The translations under genes and the position numbers were made by a program. The notes below the pieces were generated by a model. It made no database searches, was not told the origin of the DNA, and saw only the letters and a list, made by a program, of their open reading frames with translations. Positions 50,897 to 59,745 of a stretch of DNA of 64,000 nt are shown here, piece by piece. The DNA comes from Nitrospirales bacterium (lineage in GTDB: Bacteria > Nitrospirota > Nitrospiria > Nitrospirales > UBA8639), in assembly GCA_029261295.1 (NCBI GenBank), contig JAJDBP010000017.1:124001-188000 (forward strand). Direction: 5' to 3'. Numbering within the stretch: the stretch's first letter is position 1; the number at the start of each line of letters is the position of its first letter.

Positions 50897-51178
50897 ATGG
50901 CAAAAGCACGTGCCCGGCACATTTTGGTTCCCACAGAAGAAGCCTGCAACAACTTGAAAACACAAATTGAAGGAGGCGGGGATTTTGCTGCCGCTGCCAA
51001 AGAACATTCCACCTGCCCATCTGGCAAATCAGGTGGAGATTTGGGCGAATTTGGTCCAGGGCAAATGGTCAAAGAATTTGATGCTGTCGTATTCAGCGGG
51101 GAACTTGGGAAAGTTCACGGACCTGTCAAAACACAGTTCGGCTATCATCTTCTCGAGATTACCAGCCGCACTCCATAA
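50897..51178 (+). CDS. ppiC: Parvulin-type peptidyl-prolyl isomerase (PpiC family)
   Basis: A 93-residue single-domain parvulin. It begins MAKARARHILV and shows the family pattern: HSTCPSGKSGGDLGEFGPGQM, FDAVVFSGELGKVHGPVKTQFGYHLLEI. There is no signal peptide, so it acts in the cytoplasm like E. coli PpiC (93 residues). AAAGGGAGAA lies 10 bases before the ATG. A strong hairpin (51199-51228) follows the stop. Confidence 0.95.
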   Translation: MAKARARHILVPTEEACNNLKTQIEGGGDFAAAAKEHSTCPSGKSGGDLGEFGPGQMVKEFDAVVFSGELGKVHGPVKTQFGYHLLEITSRTP

Positions 51179-51198
51179 TCGTATTAGGGTTTCAAGGC

Positions 51199-51228
51199 GA
51201 GGGCATCATTCTCTTAAATGATGCCCTC
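51199..51228 (+). terminator. Hairpin downstream of ppiC
   Basis: A perfect 12-base-pair stem, GAGGGCATCATT (51199-51210) and AATGATGCCCTC (51217-51228), closes a 6-base loop. No T tract follows, so it may act as a factor-dependent terminator or a 3'-end stabiliser. Confidence 0.6.
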
Positions 51229-51378
51229 CCCGATTCAATCCCTTCCCCACACCGTCCTCCTTCAGTTGCCTACCTTTTGTCCGTCCATACCTGGCACATT
51301 GAGAGCACGAATTTGGCACTCGGATTCGCCTTCGTGTAGACTGAAGGGGCATTTTTTACTTAAACAAACTCTTGATCC

Positions 51379-53013
51379 ATGAGTATCATTCCTACACCGC
51401 ACAAAGCCTCTCAATTCAAAAAATTACTGCTGTCTCCTCAGCTGGAATTTATTTGTGAGGCGCATAATGGACTGAGTGCAAAGATCGTGGAAGAGGCTGG
51501 GTTTCAGGGAATTTGGGCTAGTGGACTCTCCATTTCTGCACAATTTGGGGTACGCGACAACAACGAAGCTAGTTGGACGCAAGTCCTCGACAATCTAGAA
51601 TTTATGTCCGATGCCACGCAGATTCCGATCTTGTTGGATGGCGACACCGGCTATGGCAATTTCAATAACATGCAACGTCTCATACGGAAATTAGAACAAC
51701 GCCATATTGCGGCCGTCTGCATTGAAGACAAATTATTTCCCAAAACAAATAGTTTCCTCAAAGGGGAGGCACAACCTCTCGCCGACATGGATGAATTTTG
51801 CGGGAAAATAAAGGCTGGGAAAGATGCTCAGACCGACCCTGACTTTTGCATCATTGCACGAGTGGAAGCCTTTATTTGTGGATGGGGATTAGCCGAAGCC
51901 ATGCGTCGAGCTGAAGCCTATCAGCAAGCTGGAGCCGATGGAATATTGATACACAGTGCATTAGCGGTACCTGATGAAATCTTGGCCTTCAAACAGGAAT
52001 GGGCAGATCATTGTCCCGTCGTCATTGTTCCAACTAAATATTATTCCACCCCCACCGATGTCTTTCGACAGCATGGAATTTCCATGGTTATTTGGGCCAA
52101 TCACATGCTCCGAGCCGCAGTCGCAACCATGCAAACGACGGCCCGCACTCTGAAAGAACAAGAAAATCTTCTCTCTATTGAAGATAAAATTATTCCTGTA
52201 TCCGAAGTCTTTCGCTTGCAAGGGGCCGCAGACCTTCAAGAAGCTGAACAACGCTATCTTCCAAAAAGTGCAGAGCGCGCATCAGCCATTGTGTTAGCCG
52301 CATCTCGTGGAGATGAGTTGGGCGAACTGACCAATGATAAACCCAAAACCATGGTCCCCATTCGAGGTCTGCCTATCCTCGCACATATCATGGATGCCTA
52401 TAACACCGTCGGGATCAAAGATATAAGCGTGGTCCGAGGCTACAAAAAGGAAGCCGTGAATCTGCCTCATTTGACCTATGTGGATAACGATGACTTTTCT
52501 AAAACAGGAGAATTAGACTCGCTATTAAAGGCACTACAGGCAAAAACTCATCTTGATCAAGACATCATTATTTCCTATGGTGATGTGTTGTTTAATTCGT
52601 ATATTCCACAAGCGCTCCTTCAAGAAAAAGACGACTTTGTCATTTTTGTAGATAGTGATTGGCAAGAAAAAACTAGTTACTCCCGATTGGGCGGCTTTGC
52701 TGAATGCACGACTCCTAATACCCGTAAAGCGTTTCATACGGCCATCCACCTTAAGCAATTGGGAACAGATATCTCTCAAGACAACATTCACGGTGTATGG
52801 ATGGGATTTCTCAAAATTTCCCCGTCAGGTGCGAAACAACTGCAAACAGTGCTGCCCAAGTTACTTGCCGCCCCATCTAATCAAAAAGCTGGCATGGCCA
52901 CCCTGTTTCAAGAACTACTCAAAAACCAACAACCGATTCGCGTGCTCTACACCGTCGGACATTGGTTGGACATCAATAACTTCGATGATGTCGTACAGGC
53001 TGGAAACTTCTGA
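51379..53013 (+). CDS. Phosphoenolpyruvate mutase fused to a nucleotidyltransferase (PepM-NTase)
   Basis: A 544-residue bifunctional protein. Residues 1-~295 are the PEP mutase: [13 protein letters not shown] (~86-97), and [10 protein letters not shown] at 116-125, the diagnostic EDKxxxxxNS that separates PepM from isocitrate lyase relatives. Residues ~300-544 are a nucleotidyltransferase with [23 protein letters not shown] at 307-328 and VSYGDVLF-like core ([11 protein letters not shown]). The first domain makes phosphonopyruvate from PEP, the second likely activates a phosphonate or aminoalkylphosphonate with CTP. No phosphonopyruvate decarboxylase or AEP transaminase is in the window. An ordinary start ATG at 51379 follows a clear intergenic spacer. 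Confidence 0.9.
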   Translation: MSIIPTPHKASQFKKLLLSPQLEFICEAHNGLSAKIVEEAGFQGIWASGLSISAQFGVRDNNEASWTQVLDNLEFMSDATQIPILLDGDTGYGNFNNMQRLIRKLEQRHIAAVCIEDKLFPKTNSFLKGEAQPLADMDEFCGKIKAGKDAQTDPDFCIIARVEAFICGWGLAEAMRRAEAYQQAGADGILIHSALAVPDEILAFKQEWADHCPVVIVPTKYYSTPTDVFRQHGISMVIWANHMLRAAVATMQTTARTLKEQENLLSIEDKIIPVSEVFRLQGAADLQEAEQRYLPKSAERASAIVLAASRGDELGELTNDKPKTMVPIRGLPILAHIMDAYNTVGIKDISVVRGYKKEAVNLPHLTYVDNDDFSKTGELDSLLKALQAKTHLDQDIIISYGDVLFNSYIPQALLQEKDDFVIFVDSDWQEKTSYSRLGGFAECTTPNTRKAFHTAIHLKQLGTDISQDNIHGVWMGFLKISPSGAKQLQTVLPKLLAAPSNQKAGMATLFQELLKNQQPIRVLYTVGHWLDINNFDDVVQAGNF

Positions 53014-53071
53014 CATTCGACCTTTTTCTTCTCACACGTTCATCCCTTCAACTCAATAAGGAACTTTCATC

Positions 53072-53275
53072 ATGAATGTTTCAGATCTTTCCAAGGAACA
53101 GTTCACCAAACTCGTCACGGCTGTTGTTGATGATCGTCTCTGCGAGTTATTAGGTGATCCCGATTTAGGGCTCCCTTTAGACGAAACCGTTCGAGCCCGA
53201 CTGAAAGAATCCTTAGCCTCATCAGAACGCATGACAGGGGATGAGGTCGCTAAACAACTTGACCTTCGCTGGTAA
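53072..53275 (+). CDS. Small antitoxin-like protein of a RelE-type module
   Basis: A 67-residue protein with a helical, charged composition (MNVSDLSKEQFTKLVTAVVDDRLCELLG, and RLKESLASSERMTGDEVAKQL). It sits 6 bases before a RelE-like gene, which is the normal antitoxin position, and its length is normal. I do not recognise a standard DNA-binding fold, so the exact class is open. Confidence 0.75.
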   Translation: MNVSDLSKEQFTKLVTAVVDDRLCELLGDPDLGLPLDETVRARLKESLASSERMTGDEVAKQLDLRW

Positions 53276-53281
53276 TCCACC

Positions 53282-53566
53282 ATGCCCTGGTACCGCGTTG
53301 CCTATTTACCTGCTGTTCTCTCCGACCTGAGAGCCACTGAACCATCCATAGCCCAGCGACTATTGGATAAGACCAAGTGGCTGGCTTCTAATGCGGTCAA
53401 CCTTCGACACGATTCCATGCACCCTGACCTCCCTGGCCTCATTCAATATGCCGTAGCTGACTGGCGCATTTTGTATTCTATCGATCGAGAAGATCATGAA
53501 GTGGCTATTCATCGTATCTGTACCCGACATTATTTATATCGCCGGACGCCCCTGACTAAAGACTGA
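53282..53566 (+). CDS. RelE/ParE-superfamily toxin
   Basis: A 94-residue protein with the RelE fold: MPWYRVAYLPAVLSDLRATEPSIAQRLLDKTKWL, then DLPGLIQYAVADWRILYSIDREDHEVAIHRICTRHYLY. The core strand pair with WRILYSID and the C-terminal R-H residues match RelE-type ribosome-dependent mRNA interferases. It pairs with the upstream antitoxin-like gene. The next gene overlaps its stop by one base. Confidence 0.88.
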   Translation: MPWYRVAYLPAVLSDLRATEPSIAQRLLDKTKWLASNAVNLRHDSMHPDLPGLIQYAVADWRILYSIDREDHEVAIHRICTRHYLYRRTPLTKD

Positions 53567-53895
53567 TGTTGTGGCAAGAACAGATTGCTCAAGAGCTAGG
53601 TAAGGCTACTGAAGGAATCAAAAATGGGAATAATGGATTGGCCCGCGTGTGTGCTCGACGAGCTGTTGCCATTGCCACAAAACATTGGATTACTCGCTCT
53701 GGAAAATCAGATTGGCAAGGAGATACCTTGCATCAGCTTCGTCGGATTCAGGAAGAAAATACCTTTCCCATGGAGGTAAGAAAAGCCGCTCAACGACTTA
53801 TTACTAAAGTTACCGAACAAACCAAGTTACCTATGACAACAAATCCCATCTCCGATGCCCGCATCATTATTGACCATTTGAATTCAAATTTTTGA
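53566..53895 (+). CDS. Helical hypothetical protein coupled to the RelE gene (HEPN-like?)
   Basis: A 109-residue mainly helical protein whose ATG overlaps the RelE stop (TGATG), so it is translationally coupled. The segment EGIKNGNNGLARVCARRAVAIATKHWITRSG resembles HEPN-type helical proteins in composition, but the R-x4-6-H ribonuclease motif is absent. It may be a third element of the module, or a passenger. Function unknown. Confidence 0.6.
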   Translation: MLWQEQIAQELGKATEGIKNGNNGLARVCARRAVAIATKHWITRSGKSDWQGDTLHQLRRIQEENTFPMEVRKAAQRLITKVTEQTKLPMTTNPISDARIIIDHLNSNF

Positions 53896-54018
53896 ACCTT
53901 CTAATTGCTAAGCCACCTAGGGGTTTCTAATTTTATTTAGAATGGGCGATCCCCGCTTTTGTCTTATGGTCTTGGGAAACGTTCAAGCAGCAATTCTTAC
54001 GCTCTCTGGGCAATTAAA

Positions 54019-54900
54019 ATGATGCGATTTACGTTAATCTTCCTCACTTGTATCTTCCTATTCTCTCAACCTCCGCAACTCCTTGGAGCCAATGCACCAG
54101 AATTCATTTTTGAAGCGCCGGAATCCTTACACCCCCTAGCCGACCACTTGAAAAAAATACACCCCGGTTCAATACAACACCTTATGAATTTTATGGGTCT
54201 CCAACGCCCAGGCCCACCTATTAAAGTAATCTTAGCGCCAAACGATTCTTTCCCTGCACAGAATTCCCCTGAATGGATGTCGGGCTATGCGCTAAGCGAG
54301 GAATCAATCATTGTCCTGTTCACAGACCGGAGCCTGACCTATCCGAATGATTCGTTAAACGAGGTTTTCCTGCACGAGATCGGGCATATCCTGGCTCACC
54401 GAGCAGCAGGTGGACAGCCTCTTCCACGATGGTTTGATGAAGGGTTGGCAATGGTGGCAGTCCAAAACTGGGGGTTAGAAGACCGCGCGCGATTAGTCTG
54501 GGCAATGGTCTCAGCCACAGAAATTCCACTGAAAGAATTGAATACCCTTTTTCTCAAGGACGCCGCATCCGTCAGACGGGCCTATGTTCTCGCCCATGCC
54601 TTTACTCTCGATCTGTTAGAACACACCGATCGCGAGGTTCCAAAGCGAATACTCGCAAAGGTAAAAAATGGGGCATCTTTTTCTGAAGCCTTTGCCCAAA
54701 GCACCTTCATGACTCTCGCTCAAGCAGAAGAAACCTTTTGGAGTCGGCAAACCCTCTGGAACCGTTGGATCCCGGTAGCAACCAGTTCAGGAATGGTTTG
54801 GCTCACCATCACCTTTCTAGCTTTTTGGGTCTGGAAGAAACAACGGAATCGATCCGCGGCCATCAAACAACAATGGAGAGAAGATGATTGGGATGTATGA
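54019..54900 (+). CDS. Exported gluzincin metallopeptidase (peptidase-MA-like)
   Basis: A 293-residue protein. The start is set at ATG 54019 or 54022, where the signal peptide begins (MMRFTLIFLTCIFLFSQPPQLLGA); an upstream frame would add 20 residues before it. The zinc motif is FLHEIGHILAHRAAGG (HEIGH) with WFDEGLAMVA behind it, the usual peptidase-MA layout. A single membrane helix (WLTITFLAFWVW) near the C-terminus anchors it. Role may be peptidoglycan-linked or envelope protein cleavage; not certain. Confidence 0.85.
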   Translation: MMRFTLIFLTCIFLFSQPPQLLGANAPEFIFEAPESLHPLADHLKKIHPGSIQHLMNFMGLQRPGPPIKVILAPNDSFPAQNSPEWMSGYALSEESIIVLFTDRSLTYPNDSLNEVFLHEIGHILAHRAAGGQPLPRWFDEGLAMVAVQNWGLEDRARLVWAMVSATEIPLKELNTLFLKDAASVRRAYVLAHAFTLDLLEHTDREVPKRILAKVKNGASFSEAFAQSTFMTLAQAEETFWSRQTLWNRWIPVATSSGMVWLTITFLAFWVWKKQRNRSAAIKQQWREDDWDV

Positions 54901-54957
54901 GCGATAGGCTCAAACCGATCACATCTCACACCTTTTCAATATTCTTAGTCTTCGAGT

Positions 54958-54994
54958 CCTCCCCTTTGTAAGGGGAGGTTCAGGTGGGGTAGAG
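54958..54994. repeat. Copy of the dispersed palindromic repeat
   Basis: CCTCCCCTT-TGT-AAGGGGAGG (54958-54978) forms a 9-base-pair stem with a 3-base loop, followed by TTCAGGTGGGGTAGAG. The same unit, with small changes, is at 57461 and in inverted form at 57569 and 35544. Confidence 0.7.
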
Positions 54995-55061
54995 TGGCAC
55001 AAATCACGGAAAATTATAAAATAGAATCTATGAGGTCTCATACGACGAAAGGAAACAGGTC

Positions 55062-55814
55062 ATGGCTTCAAGACTCAAAGACAAAGTCGCGGTGATTACC
55101 GGTGGGAATAGTGGAATCGGGTTAGCCACCGCTAAGTTGTTTCAGGCTGATGGGGCAAGGGTCATTATCACAGGACGTCGGGAGGAAGCAGTAGAAACTG
55201 CTGTGAAAGAAATCGGTGGGGCCTGTAAGGGAATCGTATCCGACACTGGAAACCTCAATGACATCGTGAATCTCTATCAACAAATTCAACAATCAGGGTT
55301 TAGAATCGACGTTTTATTCCTTAACGCCGGAATTGCTACGTTTGGGCCCTTTGACACCATAGACGAAGCCACCTTTGATAAGATGGTGAATATCAATTTC
55401 AAAGGTCTCTTCTTCAATATTCAAAAAGCAGCTCCACTTCTGAATGAGGGGGCTTCCGTCATTCTTAACTCTTCCATCGCAGATCAAAAAGGTTTCCCCA
55501 ACACGAATATTTATGCAGCCACAAAAGCGGCGGTTCGGAGTTTAGCCAGAACGTTATCGACCGAATTACTCGAAAGAAAAATCCGAGTCAATTCTCTAGC
55601 CCCTGGCCCCATTGAGACACCTATCTTTGATAAACTTGGTATGCCAGCTGAAGCCGTCCCAGATATGAAAGGGAGCTTTGCGGAGCAAAACCCTATGAAA
55701 CGAATGGGTAGTTCCAATGAAATTGCCCAAGCCGCCTTATTTCTTGCTTCAGATGATTCATCGTATATCACGGGCATTGATCTACCAGTGGATGGAGGCA
55801 TGACCCAGTTATAG
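55062..55814 (+). CDS. Short-chain dehydrogenase/reductase (SDR), classical
   Basis: A 250-residue NAD(P)-dependent oxidoreductase. It has the cofactor-binding TGGNSGIG at 13-20, LFLNAGIA (NAG motif) at ~82-90, the catalytic Ser in ILNSSIADQKG, and YAATK with catalytic Tyr and Lys at ~152-156. The ending GIDLPVDGGMTQL is usual. TGRREEA just after beta strand 2 favours NADP(H). Substrate unknown. AAAGGAAAC lies upstream of the ATG. Confidence 0.95.
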   Translation: MASRLKDKVAVITGGNSGIGLATAKLFQADGARVIITGRREEAVETAVKEIGGACKGIVSDTGNLNDIVNLYQQIQQSGFRIDVLFLNAGIATFGPFDTIDEATFDKMVNINFKGLFFNIQKAAPLLNEGASVILNSSIADQKGFPNTNIYAATKAAVRSLARTLSTELLERKIRVNSLAPGPIETPIFDKLGMPAEAVPDMKGSFAEQNPMKRMGSSNEIAQAALFLASDDSSYITGIDLPVDGGMTQL

Positions 55815-55841
55815 GAATGATAGGAGAAAGGAGAATATTTC

Positions 55842-56276
55842 ATGAGAAAAATAGAATGGTCGCATTCTCATTTTTTTGGAATGGTGGTTCTTCTTGGGCT
55901 CATGTCTACCCCAGTCTTTTCCCTAGCTCTTGAACCTGCACCTCACCCGCTAGATACCTTTCTCACCAACATCCTCAATTTTCGTGAGCCAACTGGAATA
56001 CGAGGGACGGTCAGATATATTGATAAAGCAGAAAAGAATATTTGGCTAGATTGGGAGCAACGATCGGATGATCGTCCACGTTTTGACGCTGGCTGGAAAT
56101 TGGTACCAGAAGGGACGACACTTTTAGTGTATCCGCAGGACGCTAATCAATATGAAGAGTTAAAGCCCATTGAGAAGGGAACACCCATTGAAATGGTGAT
56201 TCAACTTGACCCGGAAGGCCATCGACGAATTCTTTCGTATCAAGATCTTTCTCAGCCTCGAAAAATCCCGCTCTAA
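55842..56276 (+). CDS. Exported hypothetical protein
   Basis: A 144-residue protein with a signal peptide (HFFGMVVLLGLMSTPVFSLA). The mature part has beta-rich sequence with a repeated 'G-T-V-R-Y-I-D-K-A-E-K-N-I-W-L-D-W-E' pattern, of OB-fold flavour. I know no family for it. GGAGAAAGGAG precedes the ATG. It follows the SDR gene by 27 bases and may be in the same transcript. Confidence 0.75.
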   Translation: MRKIEWSHSHFFGMVVLLGLMSTPVFSLALEPAPHPLDTFLTNILNFREPTGIRGTVRYIDKAEKNIWLDWEQRSDDRPRFDAGWKLVPEGTTLLVYPQDANQYEELKPIEKGTPIEMVIQLDPEGHRRILSYQDLSQPRKIPL

Positions 56277-56284
56277 TTGAGGAA

Positions 56285-57433
56285 TTAATCAGAAAGATAG
56301 AGACTGGCATGATTCAGCAAATCGAGAATCAACGCATCATGTTCTTCTGATTGTCCGCGAAAATTTGAGAGCGTCCGCTCTGCGCATAACGCTTTGACCA
56401 GATCACCGACAGTCTCTCTACAGGTATACTGACGCCCATCAACAAACAACCATAGGTTCTTTCCATTTTCCTGAAATGCAAATCGGGAGCCTTCATTCCT
56501 GATCAAGGTTCCTCCCGCGACAAGATGTTGACGAACATCGTACAAACGATGATCTTCCAACGGTGTCTCTTCATCTTGGTATTTGGGAGACGTCATGTAC
56601 CGTCCAAACCATTGCGTTAAACGATCTTGATCTTCGACATACTGCTTTAAAATCTTTTGAACATTCTGGACTGCATCAGGAGTGATTTGCCCAGGATTGG
56701 CTTGAGGAACAAGATTGGGATCAGCATAACGAGTGTCTTCGCTGAGCTGCTCTCCAATGTACTCAGGGTAATCGAGCAAAATATCTCGATGAGATGGCGC
56801 ACGAAATCCGACGGAGTAAGTCATACAATCGTCTCCCACCGCAATCCCACTATGCCCAACACGCGGCGGCACATACAGCATGTCACCAGGCTCCAGCATC
56901 CAACTTTGTTCCGGTTCCCATTCAGTTAAAATTTTTACCGGAGCATCAGGCCGACGAGGTGAGCTCTCATCATAAAGTCCTCCCACTTCCCATTTCCGGC
57001 TCCCGCTGACCTGCACCAAAAAGACATCATAATTATCATAGTGTGGTCCGACTCCACCTTTATCGCTGGAATAGCTAATCATCAGATCATCGACACGCCA
57101 ACTCGGAATAAAATAGAATTGCGCTAGAAAGTCTGCGGTGGCAGGCACCCAATGATCCACGGCCTGCACCAATAAGGTCCAATGCGTCTTTGGCAAATCT
57201 GAAAATTTGGCCTCCGCAAAGGGCCCATGGGTGAGATCCCATTGATCGTTCTCAGCATCGTGAATAATCAGCCTCGATTCAACCTCCTCTTCACAAGCTA
57301 AGCCTGCTAATTCATCAGCAGCAATCGGCGACTTGATGCCAGGCAACGCCTGCCGAATCAATAACGGTTTCTTCTGCCAATACTCAGCCAGAAACGTTTC
57401 GAGGGAGATGTCGCCTAGAGGTAATTTATTCAT
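56285..57433 (-). CDS. JmjC-type ribosomal oxygenase (RoxA/YcfD-like)
   Basis: A 382-residue cupin-type 2-oxoglutarate/Fe(II) oxygenase. The metal ligands are visible in GGVGPHYDNYDVFLVQVSGSRKW (H-x-D) and in PPRVGHSGIAVGDD (distal His). The N-terminal FLAEYWQKKPLLIRQALPG is the typical opening of the YcfD/RoxA family, which hydroxylates an arginine of ribosomal protein L16. The C-terminal winged-helix-like part agrees with the family, whose length is about 370-390. It stands alone on the minus strand. Confidence 0.92.
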   Translation of the reverse strand: MNKLPLGDISLETFLAEYWQKKPLLIRQALPGIKSPIAADELAGLACEEEVESRLIIHDAENDQWDLTHGPFAEAKFSDLPKTHWTLLVQAVDHWVPATADFLAQFYFIPSWRVDDLMISYSSDKGGVGPHYDNYDVFLVQVSGSRKWEVGGLYDESSPRRPDAPVKILTEWEPEQSWMLEPGDMLYVPPRVGHSGIAVGDDCMTYSVGFRAPSHRDILLDYPEYIGEQLSEDTRYADPNLVPQANPGQITPDAVQNVQKILKQYVEDQDRLTQWFGRYMTSPKYQDEETPLEDHRLYDVRQHLVAGGTLIRNEGSRFAFQENGKNLWLFVDGRQYTCRETVGDLVKALCAERTLSNFRGQSEEHDALILDLLNHASLYLSD

Positions 57434-57460
57434 CAGTGCTTATTCTCTTTGACCTGCATT

Positions 57461-57602
57461 CCTCCCCTTTGTAAGGGGCTTGGGCCCGAAGAGGGACCAA
57501 ACAGGTGGGGTAGAGTCGTACGAATAGCGTTTATGGCAGGCTGCAATCACACGTGCCAGCTTGTGCTTCTACCTCCCCTAGCCCCTCCTTACAAAGGAGG
57601 GG
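57461..57602. repeat. Pair of inverted copies of the dispersed palindromic repeat
   Basis: CCTCCCCTTTGTAAGGGG...GGTGGGGTAGAG (57461-57515) faces a reversed copy CTACCTCCCCTAGCCCCTCC...AGGAGGGG (57569-57602). The two units frame about 50 bases. Together they look like a MITE-like or REP-doublet element; the left copy has an insertion between stem and tail (CTTGGGCCCGAAGAGGGACC). Confidence 0.65.
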
Positions 57603-57698
57603 AACTGCTGGTCCTTGTTTTCAGCTGTCTTACCCACACGAAATGTGCTTGAGTCAAAAATGTACAGGGTTTCTAGATATGCCAAACAGTCAGTATTT

Positions 57699-58163
57699 TC
57701 AACTAGATTCTTTCACCATCGCAACATGAGGAATGCCATCTTCTAAATAGCCATCAGATACTCGACTAAATCCATACTGCTCATAGAAGACCTGCAAATA
57801 GGTTTGCGCAGAAATTTTAATAGGCATCTTCGGCCAACATTGGGATATTTCCTGCAAAGCAGTCAGTAACAATTGTTGCCCAATCCCCTGCCTGCGAAAA
57901 TCCACCTTCACGACAAACCGCCCAAAATTTACCTCCGGATAGCGAAGGCCCGGAGGAAGAAGTCTGGTATAGGCGATCAGTTCCCCTGCCTTATTTCTCC
58001 CAGAAAGATGTCTAGTCTCTGCATGGCGATCAAAGTCATCTAATTCCGCATACGCACATTGCTGCTCCACCACAAAAACATCAACTCGCAATTTCAGCAA
58101 ATCAAACAACTGCTCAATTGCTAATTGAGAAAACGTGTTGGTTTTCCATTGGACCATATCCAT
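57699..58163 (-). CDS. ElaA-like GNAT acetyltransferase
   Basis: A 154-residue GCN5-related acetyltransferase. The ElaA pattern is seen in LRVDVFVVEQQCAYAELDDFDRHAETRHLSG, then VDFRRQGIGQQLLLTAL, with Q/RxxGxG/A as the acetyl-CoA-binding P loop (RRQGIGQ). The final FYEQYGFSRVSDGYLEDGIPHVAM is characteristic. Substrate unknown. Single gene, divergent from the next. Confidence 0.94.
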   Translation of the reverse strand: MDMVQWKTNTFSQLAIEQLFDLLKLRVDVFVVEQQCAYAELDDFDRHAETRHLSGRNKAGELIAYTRLLPPGLRYPEVNFGRFVVKVDFRRQGIGQQLLLTALQEISQCWPKMPIKISAQTYLQVFYEQYGFSRVSDGYLEDGIPHVAMVKESS

Positions 58164-58306
58164 GGCTCAGAGTAACCCCATTGAAATAGTACCAACCTCA
58201 TCTCCGTGACTCTATTGTTTTTCTTTATTTTTGGTATATTGGCATATATTCGCATGGTAGTATCTATTCCTGCTTTTCAATTTAACTTTTGCTCAGAGAG
58301 TCGTTC

Positions 58307-59053
58307 ATGACAGAGACAATCGTTGTTGCCATCGTTGGAGCACTCACCACATTAGCGGCGGTTATACTTACCCACTGGTTGGAGGTGAGAAAAGCCCAAA
58401 AAGCTTCAAAAACACCGGCAAAATGCCTTCTTAAAGTCCAGTACACCAAACTCGTGCATTGGCGCATTCAAAATGACCAACACAAACCCATTTTTTGGGC
58501 AACGGTCCCAAGACTAAAAGACGGACCGAAATCCAAGGTTCCTGTCTTTGACATGACCCTGTACCATGGATATGTCTTATTCGATAAACCTTTAGATAAT
58601 TATAACTTTCAATTTCGAACCTCTGGGGTTGGTGATGCCACCATGATTTACCCCTTCAAAGATGAATTAGTTTTTCCGGATCGAGATGCTGGTCTTAATC
58701 CAGGCTTGATCACTCAGCTTCGAGAGGGTCCCTCAACATTATTTTCTGCCGCATCCTACGGATTTAATGGACTCCAACCTGGGCATGAAGATACCGCCTC
58801 CATGGTTAATGAGGACACGGAGGAAGTCATTCTGGTTGCTGACTACTCCACTATTCCAAATATCGAAAATCTATGGAAATCCGCACCAAAAGGTATTCTT
58901 CGACGAGCTAATGGAACCGAGCAGAGCATTTCACTGAGAACATACCGTCCAGGAATATATGTCATTAAAGAAAAAGACTTGAAAGCCGGTGATGTTCTGA
59001 TGATAGATGTCGATCCTAATTGGGAACTTCTCGAAAAAGGAGAAACCCTTTGA
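58307..59053 (+). CDS. Membrane-anchored hypothetical protein
   Basis: A 248-residue protein with one N-terminal helix (IVVAIVGALTTLAAVILTHW) and a soluble domain of alpha/beta type. Start ATG 58307 is preferred (GAGAG upstream) over an upstream TTG. I see no catalytic motif. Repeated KxPxFWATVPRLKDGP and DMTLYHGYVLFDK patterns do not match a family I know. The next gene overlaps its stop by 4 bases (TTGA), so they act in one transcript. Confidence 0.75.
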   Translation: MTETIVVAIVGALTTLAAVILTHWLEVRKAQKASKTPAKCLLKVQYTKLVHWRIQNDQHKPIFWATVPRLKDGPKSKVPVFDMTLYHGYVLFDKPLDNYNFQFRTSGVGDATMIYPFKDELVFPDRDAGLNPGLITQLREGPSTLFSAASYGFNGLQPGHEDTASMVNEDTEEVILVADYSTIPNIENLWKSAPKGILRRANGTEQSISLRTYRPGIYVIKEKDLKAGDVLMIDVDPNWELLEKGETL

Positions 59054-59664
59054 CACTGGTGTTTGGATATGGGTCCCTCATACAAGACTCTTCTCGACTC
59101 CATACGGTGCCATCAGCACATGAGGCTTGGCCCGTTGAAGTTCAAGGGTTGGTCAGACATTGGAATGCTCAAACCGGGGTGGCAGGATTTTCTACCACCT
59201 ACTTAGGTGTGCGTGAGGATAAAAATTTCTCCTGTAATGGTGTGGCCTTTTTGGCCAATGACCAGGAAGTAGAAGCACTAATTCGAAGAGAGCGAAAGTA
59301 TGATCAAAAACACTTACCCAGTTCCTGTATTACATGGTTAACCCAAAAACCTAGTAATATCCCAGAGTCCATTCTCGTGTTTTGTTTCGAAAGCCAGCTG
59401 CTTCCATCTGCTCAATACCCTATCGTCCAGTCCTATGTCGATATTTGTCTTACAGGAACCCTTGCAGTCGACCGCACCCTAGAAACGACTGATTGGCCAT
59501 TTACCAGATCTTTTATTCGGACCACCATAGGATGGTCACCGCATTGGGTCAACGATCGGATGTTCCCTCGTGTCCCGCACCGAAACTGTCCGGAAGCCTA
59601 CACCATTGATCAGATTCTTTTTGAAGAACTGCCTAATGAATTTAGTGCAATTAGGATCGAATAA
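59050..59664 (+). CDS. Gamma-glutamylcyclotransferase-like protein
   Basis: A 204-residue GGCT/ChaC-fold protein. The start is set at TTG 59050: GGAG is 7 bases before it and it overlaps the previous stop (TTGA); the frame is open further upstream inside that gene. FGYGSLIQ at ~5-12 is the substrate-binding signature, and the catalytic Glu is plausible in RRERKYDQ. It acts on gamma-glutamyl peptides or related amides, but the exact substrate is unknown. Confidence 0.85.
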   Translation: MTLVFGYGSLIQDSSRLHTVPSAHEAWPVEVQGLVRHWNAQTGVAGFSTTYLGVREDKNFSCNGVAFLANDQEVEALIRRERKYDQKHLPSSCITWLTQKPSNIPESILVFCFESQLLPSAQYPIVQSYVDICLTGTLAVDRTLETTDWPFTRSFIRTTIGWSPHWVNDRMFPRVPHRNCPEAYTIDQILFEELPNEFSAIRIE

Positions 59665-59745
59665 CGATGCGGCGGCCTCCATTTACCATCAATCAACCCT
59701 TAGTCTCATTTGATCCCCTAAGACACTCTGCCAACACCCTCAACA

